Assembly: GCA_023269445.1 (NCBI GenBank)
Contig: JAHFTH010000003.1
Coordinates: 1 to 38,343 of the forward strand
Direction of reading: 5' to 3'
Source: Lacunisphaera sp.
Lineage (GTDB): Bacteria; Verrucomicrobiota; Verrucomicrobiia; Opitutales; Opitutaceae
DNA: 38,343 nt
Below the pieces are notes generated by a model that had not been told where the DNA came from, did not search any database, and saw only the letters and a program-made list of their open reading frames with translations. This document shows positions 1-7,654 of this stretch, piece after piece. Every line of letters starts with the position of its first letter. Within the stretch, counting starts at the first letter, position 1. Position numbers and translations under genes: made by a program.

Positions 1-705
1 GAGCTTCATCATCGCGCCGGCCAGCAGCTGGTCGCCGGCCGCGGTGAGGCTGGAGATGCGCGGCGCGTATTCGTAGGTCGGGTAGAGGACGTCCTGCGAG
101 AAGGTGATGTAGGCGAAGACGGGCGTCATGCCGATGAGCACGGCGGGCAGGTAGAGCATCTGCGCGGCGTAGGAAGCCGGCGGGTATTCGCGCGAGGGGC
201 TGAACAGCGGCCACCAGTAGAACAGCGCGGCGCCGAACATCGTGAAGTGCTCCGCGATGTGGAGCGGGCGGTTCTGCAGCGCGAGATCGTAGAGCAGCGG
301 GATGTGCCAGCCGGTCATCACGGCGGTGTAGAGCACGCCGCAGACGACGGGACTGGCCAGCACGCACAGCGCGGGCCGCAGGCCGGGCCGGCCGGTGAGC
401 GGGCGCACCAGCCAGTCGGGGAGGCCGAGGAGGAAGAGGATGGCCGCCGGGTAGATGATGAGCTGGTGCTGTAGCATGTGGGCGCTGAGCAGGAAACGTT
501 CGCCGAGCTGATCGAGCGGGGAGCCGACGGCCAGATAGAAACAGAGCAGCGCGAGGTAGAACCGGATGGCGTGGCCCCGCGGATAAGCGGCACCCGGCAC
601 GAGGCGGTCGCGCAGCGGACCGGTCAGGATGGCGTAGAGCCAGCCGAGGAAGATGAGCCCGCCGATCAGGACGGGTTCATTGTGCCAGTGGGTCCAGTCG
701 ATCAT
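1..705 (-). CDS. ctaG: CtaG-like (caa3-type) cytochrome c oxidase assembly protein, partial
   Basis: A reading frame starts at the ATG at 703-705 (MIDWTHWHNEP) and runs open for 235 codons to the left edge, so the C terminus is missing. The protein is polytopic, with hydrophobic helices interrupted by loops rich in His and Pro. It has the pattern of the CtaG_Caa3 family, including HMLQHQLIIYPAA and a later IAEHFTMFGAALFYWW segment. Family members are membrane proteins needed to assemble caa3 oxidases and are thought to help insert copper. It is the last gene of the minus-strand oxidase run, about 170 bases after subunit IV, with a REP hairpin in the gap. The family call is from remembered sequence pattern and strong context; the missing end cannot be judged. 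Confidence 0.85.
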   Translation of the reverse strand, partial: MIDWTHWHNEPVLIGGLIFLGWLYAILTGPLRDRLVPGAAYPRGHAIRFYLALLCFYLAVGSPLDQLGERFLLSAHMLQHQLIIYPAAILFLLGLPDWLVRPLTGRPGLRPALCVLASPVVCGVLYTAVMTGWHIPLLYDLALQNRPLHIAEHFTMFGAALFYWWPLFSPSREYPPASYAAQMLYLPAVLIGMTPVFAYITFSQDVLYPTYEYAPRISSLTAAGDQLLAGAMMKL

Positions 706-738
706 CAGGATCTAAGCGTGATCATACAGGCGGAATTA

Positions 739-766
739 ACCACGGATTTCACAGATGAGCACGGAT
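739..766. repeat. Short dispersed repeat of the ACCACGGAT type
   Basis: The stretch beginning ACCACGGATTTCACAGATG and ending GCACGGAT resembles the two arms at 11402-11429 and 11473-11500. It lies in the gap between subunit IV and the CtaG gene. No gene is visible in it. It looks like one arm of a dispersed intergenic repeat. Confidence 0.6.
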
Positions 767-797
767 AAATGCATCAGCGATAACTTCCGTTCGATAG

Positions 798-851
798 GTG
801 GGAGCGAGCTTGCTCGCGATGGAGTGTAGTCGCGAGCAAGCTCGCTCCCAC
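798..851. repeat. REP-like inverted repeat, GTGGGAGCGAGC family
   Basis: Two perfect 22-base arms (798-819 and 830-851) face each other across a 10-base loop. Each arm starts with GTGGGAGCGAGC and contains its own small hairpin, GCGAGC-TT-GCTCGC. A single arm of the same family lies at 17139-17161. The design, a short head plus a hairpin present in inverted pairs, is that of bacterial REP/BIME elements. It lies between subunit IV and the CtaG gene and could affect mRNA stability there. Confidence 0.85.
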
Positions 852-874
852 AGGTCCGAATCAACCCGACTGAC

Positions 875-1228
875 TTAGAACACCAGCAGCCCGACGATCG
901 AGCTGATGGGTTTGCTGGCCTCGGCACCGAAGAGATGGAGCAGGGCCCACATCGTGCCGCCGGCGAGGATAAGCCCGATGAAAAACAGGATCGTGCAGAA
1001 CACCTTGTCCCAGCGCAGGTGCATGAAATAGAAAATAACGGCCATGAATTTGCCCGCAGAGAGAGTCACGAGCGCGGTGACGACGAACCACTTGGGGAGC
1101 GGCAGGTAGACCAGCACGACCTCGATACCCGTGACGACGGACAGGATCATCGCGACCTGGATGTAGAAATGAAACTTGCTCGGCTCGACGTGACCGGCAG
1201 CGGGAGAGGAAGTGGCGGGAGCGGACAT
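875..1228 (-). CDS. ctaF: Cytochrome c oxidase subunit IV (prokaryotic caa3 type)
   Basis: This 117-residue protein has a short hydrophilic N terminus and three membrane helices at about 21-42, 47-68 and 75-97, with the FYFMHLRWDK turn typical of the bacterial subunit IV family. Subunit IV is a small accessory subunit that stabilises the oxidase core in the inner membrane and carries no redox centre. It lies downstream of subunit III and upstream of the CtaG gene. The bases before the ATG are pyrimidine-rich (CCCTTCCTCC) and show no Shine-Dalgarno site, so translation may rely on coupling or another mode. Length and topology match the family. Confidence 0.9.
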   Translation of the reverse strand: MSAPATSSPAAGHVEPSKFHFYIQVAMILSVVTGIEVVLVYLPLPKWFVVTALVTLSAGKFMAVIFYFMHLRWDKVFCTILFFIGLILAGGTMWALLHLFGAEASKPISSIVGLLVF

Positions 1229-1250
1229 GGGAGGAAGGGAAAAAGGAGGG

Positions 1251-1338
1251 TGAGAGTGAAAGTGAAAGAGTCCGGAAAATGATGAAGCTTTGGCTGGTCA
1301 GGGTTTGGTGGGATTGATCACTTTCACCTTCACTCTCA
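1251..1338. repeat. Inverted repeat between subunit III and IV genes
   Basis: Arm 1251-1268 (TGAGAGTGAAAGTGAAAG) and arm 1321-1338 are inverted copies with one mismatch, separated by 52 bases. The right arm ends nine bases below the subunit III stop codon. The arms are purine/pyrimidine biased and could fold in the mRNA. There is no clear U-tract, so I treat it as a repeat or processing site rather than a terminator. Confidence 0.6.
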
Positions 1339-1346
1339 CTTTTGCC

Positions 1347-2180
1347 TCAAAGGTATTCGAGCAGATAGACGGCGGTGAAGATGATGATCCAGACGATGTC
1401 GACGAAGTGCCAGTAGAGGCCGATGGCCTCGATGTCGCCGGCGTTCTTCTCGCCAAACTCGACGGGGCCGGCGGTGCGGCCGAACCAGAGCACCGCAATG
1501 AAGGCGGCGACGCCGACGGAGAGCGGCACGGCGTGGTGGCTGAGGAACTCGCCCAAGGGCAGACCGTAGATGACCTCGATCATACCGGGGACAAACCAGA
1601 TGAAGGACACGCCCATCGTGACGCACACGGCGCCGAGGTGGGCGAAGTTGCGCAGCAGGCCGTTGCCGGAGGTGGGCTTGAAGGTGCGCACATACATCAT
1701 GCCGAGCAGCAGCACACCGATGGCGACGTGGGTGCCGTGCGTGCCGGTGAGGGTGAAGAACGTGGAGCCGAAGATGCTGTTCGAGAGCGTCATCTTCTTC
1801 ACGAAGACGAAGTGGGTGAACTCGAAGACCTGGCCGCCGAGGAAGATGCAGCCGAAGAACATCGTGCCGAGGAGCATCAAGCGGGTGCTCTTGACGTTGC
1901 CGCGCTGGATGGCGTTCACGGCGAGCGCCATGAGCAGCGAGGACATGAGCAAAATGAACGTCGAGAAGGACGTGAGCTCGATGTTGAAGATCTCGGTGGG
2001 GACCGCGTTGCCCGGGGGCGGGTTGAGGCGATAGACGAGATGCGTCGAGATCAGCGTGCCGAAGAACATGCAGTCCGAGGCGAGGAAGGCCCACCAGAGG
2101 AGCTTCTTGTTCGGGATGCCCGTCGCTGTCGTGTGATCGTGATGGTGGTCGATGGCACCAGTGGCTGCGTGACTGCTCAT
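1347..2180 (-). CDS. ctaE: Cytochrome c oxidase subunit III
   Basis: This 277-residue membrane protein has a His-rich N terminus (DHHHDH) followed by LWWAFLASDCMFFGTLIS and later helices containing FTLTGTHGTHVAIGV, all typical of haem-copper oxidase subunit III. Subunit III binds no metal; it supports oxygen and proton supply to subunit I. The gene lies 18 bases below subunit I in the operon order II-I-III-IV. No Shine-Dalgarno sequence is evident before the ATG at 2180. Length and helix count fit the usual seven-helix form. Confidence 0.95.
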   Translation of the reverse strand: MSSHAATGAIDHHHDHTTATGIPNKKLLWWAFLASDCMFFGTLISTHLVYRLNPPPGNAVPTEIFNIELTSFSTFILLMSSLLMALAVNAIQRGNVKSTRLMLLGTMFFGCIFLGGQVFEFTHFVFVKKMTLSNSIFGSTFFTLTGTHGTHVAIGVLLLGMMYVRTFKPTSGNGLLRNFAHLGAVCVTMGVSFIWFVPGMIEVIYGLPLGEFLSHHAVPLSVGVAAFIAVLWFGRTAGPVEFGEKNAGDIEAIGLYWHFVDIVWIIIFTAVYLLEYL

Positions 2181-2198
2181 GAGAGGGATCGGTAAGGC

Positions 2199-4208
2199 TT
2201 AGTGATGATAGCCGCCGCGGGATTCCGTGGCGTTGCCCTTGGCATCGAGGTGAATGTGGTAACCGCCGGGGCCTTCGAGCGACCAAAGGTAGCAGGCCAG
2301 CACGAGAATACCGAGGCCGGCCAAGGCGAGGGGAAGATGGGAGGAGAGGACTTGGTTGCCCAAGATCAGCACGGGGTGCTTGAGCTGCGCGAAGTTATAG
2401 GCACCGATCAGCAGGCCGGCGGCGGCGAAGAGCGGATACCAGGACTGGTCGGGCATGTGGATGCCGCCGTGGGCTTCCTCGGCTTTCATCAGCTCGGCCT
2501 TTTCCGAGGCGATCTCGTCCTGGTGGGTCTTCTCATACCACCAAGCATCGCGGGCATGCACCTTGGGGATGGAGGCAAAGTTGTGCTCGGGCGGGGGAGA
2601 AGGGATGGACCACTCCAGCGTGCGGGCATCCCACGGGTCATTGCCGGCGGGCTTGCCCTTGAAGAAAGACCAGACGAGGACGGCAAAGTAGGTGAAGATG
2701 CCGACGCCGAGCAGGTAGGCGCCGATGGTGGCGAACAGGTTGCCCTCGTTCCAACCCATGTTGGCGTCGTAGGTCCAGGTGCGGCGGGGCATGCCGTTCA
2801 GGCCGAGGAAATGCATCGGGAAGAATGTGGCGTTGAAGCCGACGAAGATGAGCCAGAAGGAGACCTTGCCCCAGAACTCCGGCACCATCCGGCCGAAGAA
2901 CTTCGGGAACCAGAAGTGAATGGCGGCCAGCAGTGCGAAGGTGGCGCCACCGATCAGCACGTAGTGGAAGTGGGCGATGACGAAGTAGCTGTCCTGCTGC
3001 TGGGCGTCGGCCGGGGCGGCGGAGTGCATGATGCCGGTGAAGCCGCCCATCATGAACATCCAGATGAAGCCGAGGGCGAACATCATGGGCACGCGGGTGA
3101 CGATGCGGCCGCCCCAGAGGGTGCCGATCCAGTTGAAGACCTTGACGCCGGTCGGGACCGCGATGGCCATGGTGGCGAGCGCGAAGGCGGCGGTGGCGAT
3201 CGTGCCGAGGCCGGTCGTGAACATGTGGTGGCTCCACACGCCGAAGCCGATGAAGCCGATGGCGACGCCGGAGAAGACCACGATCGGGTAGCCGAAGAGG
3301 GGCTTGCGCGAGAAGGTGGGCAGAATCTCCGAGACGTAGCCCATTGGGGGCAGAATCAGAATGTAGACCTCGGGGTGGCCGAACACCCAGAAGAGATGCT
3401 GCCAGAGGATGGGCTGGCCGCCACCGGAGACCTCGAAGAAGTTGGTGCCGAAGTTGCGGTCAAACATCACCTCGACCAGCGCGATGGCGATGGCGGGCAG
3501 GGCGAGCACGAGGAGGAAGCTGGTGACGAGTGCCATCCACGTGAACACCGGCAGGCGCATCATCGTGAGGCCCGGGGCGCGCATGTTGATGATCGTGACG
3601 ATGAAGTTCAGCGAGGCCACGATGGACGAGAGGCCGAGCAGCTGGATGCCGAGCACCCAGAAGTCCGTGGACAGGTCGGGGGTGAACTGCTTCGAGGTCA
3701 GCGGGGAGTAGCCGAACCAGCCCACATCAGGCGCGCCGCCGAAATCCCAAGCGGGGACGAAATGCGAGATCCAACCGACGTTGAGGAGGATGGCACCGAC
3801 GACCCAGACCCAGAGGGAGAATGAGTTGAGGCGGGGGAAGGCGACGTCGCGCGCGCCGACCTGGATCGGGATGAGCAGGTTGAAGAACGCGGCGTTGAGC
3901 GGCATGACCGCGAGGAAGATCATCGTGGTGCCGTGCATCGTGAACAGCTCGTTGTAGAGCTGGGCGCTGACGAACCGGTTGTTCGGCACGATGAGCTGGG
4001 TGCGGATCATCAGGGCCTCGATACCGCCGACGAGGAAGAACAGAATCGCGAAGCCGCCGTAGAGCATGCCGATCTTCTTGTGATCCACGGTGGTCAGCCA
4101 GCCGACGAGGCCGGTCTTGGCCGTCGGGCGGGCGAACAGCCCGAAGGTGGGCTTGGTGGGCGCATGAGCGGCACCGGTGTAGTCGGATTTGGCGATGGCT
4201 TGGGCCAT
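2199..4208 (-). CDS. ctaD: Cytochrome c oxidase subunit I (caa3, A1-like)
   Basis: The catalytic oxygen-reducing, proton-pumping subunit, 669 residues from the ATG at 4208. The frame stays open further upstream but that part overlaps the subunit II gene in a shifted frame, so I chose 4208. Visible ligands are haem a His92 and His415, CuB His278, His327 and His328, the Tyr282 that normally cross-links to His278, and haem a3 His413. The GHPEV motif carries Glu280, the marker of A1-type proton channels. A C-terminal extension adds two helices (WYPLFAAAGLLIGAYNF and a later LALAGLGILVLACYLW segment), as in several long caa3 subunits I. It lies 26 bases below subunit II and 18 bases above subunit III. 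Confidence 0.97.
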   Translation of the reverse strand: MAQAIAKSDYTGAAHAPTKPTFGLFARPTAKTGLVGWLTTVDHKKIGMLYGGFAILFFLVGGIEALMIRTQLIVPNNRFVSAQLYNELFTMHGTTMIFLAVMPLNAAFFNLLIPIQVGARDVAFPRLNSFSLWVWVVGAILLNVGWISHFVPAWDFGGAPDVGWFGYSPLTSKQFTPDLSTDFWVLGIQLLGLSSIVASLNFIVTIINMRAPGLTMMRLPVFTWMALVTSFLLVLALPAIAIALVEVMFDRNFGTNFFEVSGGGQPILWQHLFWVFGHPEVYILILPPMGYVSEILPTFSRKPLFGYPIVVFSGVAIGFIGFGVWSHHMFTTGLGTIATAAFALATMAIAVPTGVKVFNWIGTLWGGRIVTRVPMMFALGFIWMFMMGGFTGIMHSAAPADAQQQDSYFVIAHFHYVLIGGATFALLAAIHFWFPKFFGRMVPEFWGKVSFWLIFVGFNATFFPMHFLGLNGMPRRTWTYDANMGWNEGNLFATIGAYLLGVGIFTYFAVLVWSFFKGKPAGNDPWDARTLEWSIPSPPPEHNFASIPKVHARDAWWYEKTHQDEIASEKAELMKAEEAHGGIHMPDQSWYPLFAAAGLLIGAYNFAQLKHPVLILGNQVLSSHLPLALAGLGILVLACYLWSLEGPGGYHIHLDAKGNATESRGGYHH

Positions 4209-4234
4209 AAGAAGAGTGGGTTGGGAGAGGGCGC

Positions 4235-5530
4235 TTACTTCAGGCTGTGCAGGTAAGCGACGAGGGTATCGATCTCGGAGTCGCTGAGGGTGAATTTCGG
4301 CTGGCCGGTCGCTACGTCGATATAACCGCCGTGATACATCTTGTTGCCGGGTTTGAAATAGGCGGGGTCTTTGATCCACTGGTGAAGGCGTTCGGGTGTG
4401 TTCTCCAGCACACCGGCGGCGATGGAGGAGCGGGCGCCGACGTGCGTCAGCTCGGGCCCTGCGATACCGATGCCCTCATGTCCGCGCACGGTGTGGCAGG
4501 TGATGCAGGTTTTGTCGGAAAAGTTTTTGCGGCCGGCGGTGATCAGCGCGGCGTTCTCGCCGGCATCGTGATCTTGCATTTTCTTCCAGGCCGCGAAGGG
4601 ATCGGCATCGAAATCGGGAGAACCAGCGAGGGTGCTATTCGGACCGGTGTCCTTGAGACTGGCGAAGCGAACATGGGTGATGGCCGCGTCGGCCGCGAGG
4701 GACTGGGCCGTGACCGTGCGGGCGGACAATTTCTGATTGTCGAGCCACTTGATGTAGTCAGCGGCGGAGAGTGCGATGACGCGGAATTTCATGATCGCGT
4801 GCGACTCGCCGCAATACTCGGCGCATTGGCCGTAGTAGTAGCCGGGCTTGTCAGCTTTGAACCACAGGAAATTGCCGCGGTTGGGCATCATGTCCACTTT
4901 GCCGGCCAGCTTGGGGATCCAGAAGCTGTGGATGACATCGACGGTGCGGAGCTGCACGCGGACGGCGGTGTTGGCGGGCACGACGAGCTCGTTGCCGGTG
5001 GAGAGGGGGGCTTCGCCGCCGTTGGGCAGTTTCACCAGCTCGGACGGATAATCGAATTTGAACCACCACTGGTAGCCGGTGGCAGTGACCTCGATCGCGC
5101 CGGCTTTTTCGTCCTCGGGGACATCGTGCGTATACCAGATGTCGCGAACGGTCGGGATGGCGATGAAGACCAGCAAAATAACGGAGCCGGCGATCAGGCC
5201 GATCTCAACGAAGGGGTTGCCATGGCCGGCCTCCGCCGGCGGTGCGGCGTGCTCATCGGCCTCGGTCTTGGCGCGGAACTTGATCTGCGCGTAGGCCAGC
5301 ACGCTGCCGACCACGATGAAAATGAAGGTGCAGACCCACACGGTGACCATGAACAGATCCCACTGGCGTGAGGCGACCGGGCCGGCTGTGACCATGGTGG
5401 ATTGCGGGCCGGAAAGACTGAACACTTGGTGCAGCTTGCTGCAGCCGGTAAGGAGCAGCAGGGCAAAACCGCCGGTCAGGGCGGCAATTAGACGCAAAAT
5501 AGGGCGTGAGGCGGAACGTAGGCGGGTCAT
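4235..5530 (-). CDS. ctaC: Cytochrome c oxidase subunit II with fused cytochrome c (caa3)
   Basis: Periplasmic electron-entry subunit. From the ATG at 5530 the protein has 431 residues: a lipoprotein signal ending LLTGC (Cys30), two membrane helices near 58-82 and 108-127, a cupredoxin domain with CuA ligands His201, Cys236, Cys240, His244 and Met247 (CAEYCGESHAIM), then a C-terminal cytochrome c domain with CITCH (342-346) and a candidate axial Met398. The fused haem makes this a caa3 oxidase that accepts electrons from cytochrome c or a cupredoxin. An in-frame ATG at 5569 is possible, but 5530 gives the better signal peptide. First gene of the operon; the promoter must lie in 5531-5735. Confidence 0.95.
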   Translation of the reverse strand: MTRLRSASRPILRLIAALTGGFALLLLTGCSKLHQVFSLSGPQSTMVTAGPVASRQWDLFMVTVWVCTFIFIVVGSVLAYAQIKFRAKTEADEHAAPPAEAGHGNPFVEIGLIAGSVILLVFIAIPTVRDIWYTHDVPEDEKAGAIEVTATGYQWWFKFDYPSELVKLPNGGEAPLSTGNELVVPANTAVRVQLRTVDVIHSFWIPKLAGKVDMMPNRGNFLWFKADKPGYYYGQCAEYCGESHAIMKFRVIALSAADYIKWLDNQKLSARTVTAQSLAADAAITHVRFASLKDTGPNSTLAGSPDFDADPFAAWKKMQDHDAGENAALITAGRKNFSDKTCITCHTVRGHEGIGIAGPELTHVGARSSIAAGVLENTPERLHQWIKDPAYFKPGNKMYHGGYIDVATGQPKFTLSDSEIDTLVAYLHSLK

Positions 5531-5698
5531 GTGTAACAGTGGCGGCATCAGCGGGGTGCGCTGTGCCATAGCTATTCGGGCAGACTTCGGAAAATATTAG
5601 CCATTTCAACCACAAAACCGCACCAAAACCCCGGCGAGTGGCCCGCTATTAAGCCGGCTCGTCCTCGCATTAGCGTGCGGCAAACCGGTTTTGCGCGA

Positions 5699-5727
5699 TT
5701 GCACCCGTTCCGGGCCTGTGCTTTACT
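5699..5727 (+). promoter_or_regulatory. Candidate sigma70-type promoter for azurin
   Basis: TTGCAC (5699-5704) and TTTACT (5722-5727) are separated by 17 bases, a plausible -35/-10 pair. The azurin ATG follows at 5736, only eight bases after the -10 box, so a transcript from here would be leaderless or nearly so. No Shine-Dalgarno site is present. This rests on pattern alone. Confidence 0.35.
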
Positions 5728-5735
5728 GCCCAACC

Positions 5736-6236
5736 ATGAAAAAATATCTCGTTTTCCCCCTGCTGGCCGGCGCCTTGGTTCTGGCCGGTTGCGGCAAGAA
5801 AGATGAAGCGGCCCCGACCGCCTCCACGCCGGCTGCCGCTCCCGCGGCCCCGGCGGTCGCCCTCATCGAAATCACCGCCAACGACAGCATGAAGTTCAGC
5901 CAGACCCGCTTTGAAGTCACCGCGGGCCAGGAAGTGAAGGTCACCCTGACCAACCTCGGCACCATGCCCAAGGTCGCGATGGGCCATAATTTCGTGCTCC
6001 TGAAGAAGGGTGCCGACCTCAAGGCCTTCACCGATGCCGCCATCATGGCCGCCGCCACCGACTACGTGCCGGCTGTCCTGGCCGACCAGGTCATCGCCCA
6101 CACCAAGCTGCTCGGACCCAAGCAGAGTGACGAGATCTCCTTCAAGGCTCCGACAGAGCCCGGCGAGTATCCGTTCCTCTGTTCCTTCCCGGCGCATTAC
6201 CTGACCGGCATGAAGGGCGTGATCGTCGTCAAGTAA
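5736..6236 (+). CDS. Azurin-family blue copper lipoprotein
   Basis: This 166-residue protein begins at the ATG at 5736, which gives a clean lipoprotein signal (LVLAGC, Cys19) followed by an Ala/Pro-rich linker. The cupredoxin domain shows the type 1 copper ligands His84 (GHNF), Cys149 (FLCSFPAH), His154 and Met159 (TGMKG). Azurins shuttle single electrons in the periplasm. Here the lipid anchor would hold it to a membrane. It is divergent from the caa3 operon and followed by the haem A genes, so an electron-donor role to the oxidase is a reasonable inference. A strong terminator follows the gene. Confidence 0.93.
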   Translation: MKKYLVFPLLAGALVLAGCGKKDEAAPTASTPAAAPAAPAVALIEITANDSMKFSQTRFEVTAGQEVKVTLTNLGTMPKVAMGHNFVLLKKGADLKAFTDAAIMAAATDYVPAVLADQVIAHTKLLGPKQSDEISFKAPTEPGEYPFLCSFPAHYLTGMKGVIVVK

Positions 6237-6260
6237 GCCGTCGCTTACTCCCCATTCACG

Positions 6261-6287
6261 AAGCCGGGCCCTGCGCCCGGCTTTTTT
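6261..6287 (+). terminator. Rho-independent terminator after azurin
   Basis: A perfect nine-base stem, AAGCCGGGC (6261-6269) with GCCCGGCTT (6275-6283), has a five-base loop and is followed by a T run to 6287. It lies 25 bases after the azurin stop and just before the convergent DUF420 gene. The T run is only on the plus-strand side, so it serves the azurin transcript. Confidence 0.9.
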
Positions 6288-6291
6288 GGGC

Positions 6292-6735
6292 TCATTCGGT
6301 CGGGATCACCGGCCACCACCGGTAGAGGAAGAAATACACCAGCACGCCGGTGATCGAGACATACAGCCAGATGGGGAAGACGATTTTTGCCCAGCGCTTG
6401 TGGCGTTCGTAGTCACCCTTGATCGCCAGCAGGAAAGTGCGCGGCACGAGGTAGGCGATGGCGATGGCCAGCACGATGTGCGTGAGCAGCATCGTGTAGT
6501 AGAATGCCCGCAGCGCCGGGCTCTCGCCGCCGAAGGGCGTGTGGATGCCGCGCATCAAAACCTTGTGGGTCACGTAGCCGACGAGGAACAGTGCCGAGAC
6601 CACGCCGGCCGTCAGCATCGTGGCGCGGTGGGCGTCGCGCCGGCCGCGCTTGATGAGAACAAACCCCGCGAGGATCAGCACGGTGGCCGTGGCGTTGAGC
6701 GCGGCGTTGAGGGTCGGGATGTCGTGGACGGTCAT
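6292..6735 (-). CDS. DUF420 membrane protein (CtaM-like)
   Basis: This 147-residue protein has four hydrophobic helices and the DUF420 pattern: an early RRDAHRATML loop, then THKVLMRG and a C-terminal ERHKRWAKIVFPIWLYVSI segment. DUF420 proteins occur in oxidase and haem A gene clusters; in Gram-positive bacteria the related CtaM is needed for aa3-type oxidase maturation. It lies seven bases below ctaB and so forms the end of a ctaA-ctaB-DUF420 operon. Its own catalytic role, if any, is not visible. Confidence 0.85.
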   Translation of the reverse strand: MTVHDIPTLNAALNATATVLILAGFVLIKRGRRDAHRATMLTAGVVSALFLVGYVTHKVLMRGIHTPFGGESPALRAFYYTMLLTHIVLAIAIAYLVPRTFLLAIKGDYERHKRWAKIVFPIWLYVSITGVLVYFFLYRWWPVIPTE

Positions 6736-6742
6736 GGCTTGG

Positions 6743-7654
6743 TCAGAGACGGAAGATCATCCGGTCGGCGACCAGGATCATCATCAGCAGCGGCAGGTAG
6801 GCGATGGAGATAAGGAACACGCGCCGGGCGAGAGTCTCGCGTTTTGCCGGGTTCAGGAAATTAAACGCCGCGTGCAGGAACCAGAGCCCGAGCAGCATCG
6901 CGGCGCCAAAATAATACCACGAGCAGTAGCCGAGCAGCGTCGGCATCGCGCTCGCGGCGACCAGCAGCACGGTCCAGATGAATGTCCAGCGCGAGACCTT
7001 GGTGCCGCTCGGATCGGTGACGGACAGCATCGGCATCCCGGCGGCGGCGTAGTCCTTGCGGTAGGTCCAGGCGAGGGCGAAGAAATGCGGCATCTGCCAC
7101 GTGAAGAGAATGGCGAAGAGCGACCAGCCCAGCCCGGGATTCGAGCGTCCGGCCGCGGCCCAGCCGATCATCGGCGGCAGGGCGCCGCTGATGGCGCCGA
7201 GCTCCGTGTTCCAGCGCGACCAGCGCTTGGCCGGAGTATAAATGGCGAGGTAGGCGACGACGGTGGCGAGCGCGAGGAAGGCCGAGTAGCCGTTCACGAA
7301 CTTGAACAGCACGACCAGACCGGCGAGGGTGAGGATCCAGCCGACGACAAAGGCCGAGCCGGGCGCGATGATGCCGGCGGGAATCGGCCGGCCGGCGGTG
7401 CGCTGCATCTTCGCGTCGGTATCGCTCTCCATCCACATGTTGAGCGCGGCCACGCCACCGGCGCACAACGCCGTGCCGAGCATCACCAGCAACGTGCGCT
7501 TCCAGTCCCAATAAGTGTAGGGCACGGCCGCGAGATAGCCGACCATCGCGGTGATGACCGACATGAAACTCAACCGCGGCTTGGTGAGCTCGAGGTAGTG
7601 CCGCCAGGTGGCGCGTCCGGTGACGGGCAGGGTGTCGATGTGGGCCGGGGTCAT
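6743..7654 (-). CDS. ctaB: Protohaem IX farnesyltransferase (haem O synthase)
   Basis: This 303-residue UbiA-family membrane enzyme adds a farnesyl group to haem b to give haem O. The Asp-rich prenyl-diphosphate site is visible as NMWMESDTDAKMQRTAGRP, with the second conserved loop near YRKDYAAAGMPML. Helix number and length are usual for the family. The start codon overlaps the ctaA stop by four bases (ATGA), which suggests translational coupling. Product and context agree with a haem A pathway for the caa3 oxidase. Confidence 0.95.
   Translation of the reverse strand: MTPAHIDTLPVTGRATWRHYLELTKPRLSFMSVITAMVGYLAAVPYTYWDWKRTLLVMLGTALCAGGVAALNMWMESDTDAKMQRTAGRPIPAGIIAPGSAFVVGWILTLAGLVVLFKFVNGYSAFLALATVVAYLAIYTPAKRWSRWNTELGAISGALPPMIGWAAAGRSNPGLGWSLFAILFTWQMPHFFALAWTYRKDYAAAGMPMLSVTDPSGTKVSRWTFIWTVLLVAASAMPTLLGYCSWYYFGAAMLLGLWFLHAAFNFLNPAKRETLARRVFLISIAYLPLLMMILVADRMIFRL

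Noticed and set aside
1251-1338. Terminator between subunit III and IV
   Set aside because: Arms are long and far apart with no T run; subunit IV and CtaG continue the same operon.
2202-3824. Long open frame (540 codons) on the plus strand opposite subunit I
   Set aside because: Composition is Glu/Asp/Gly/His-rich low complexity with no family pattern; it is the shadow of the well-supported oxidase gene in GC-rich DNA.
4209-4379. Upstream extension of subunit I by 57 codons
   Set aside because: It overlaps the subunit II cytochrome domain in another frame and is Arg-rich; the MAQAIAKSDY start fits the family.
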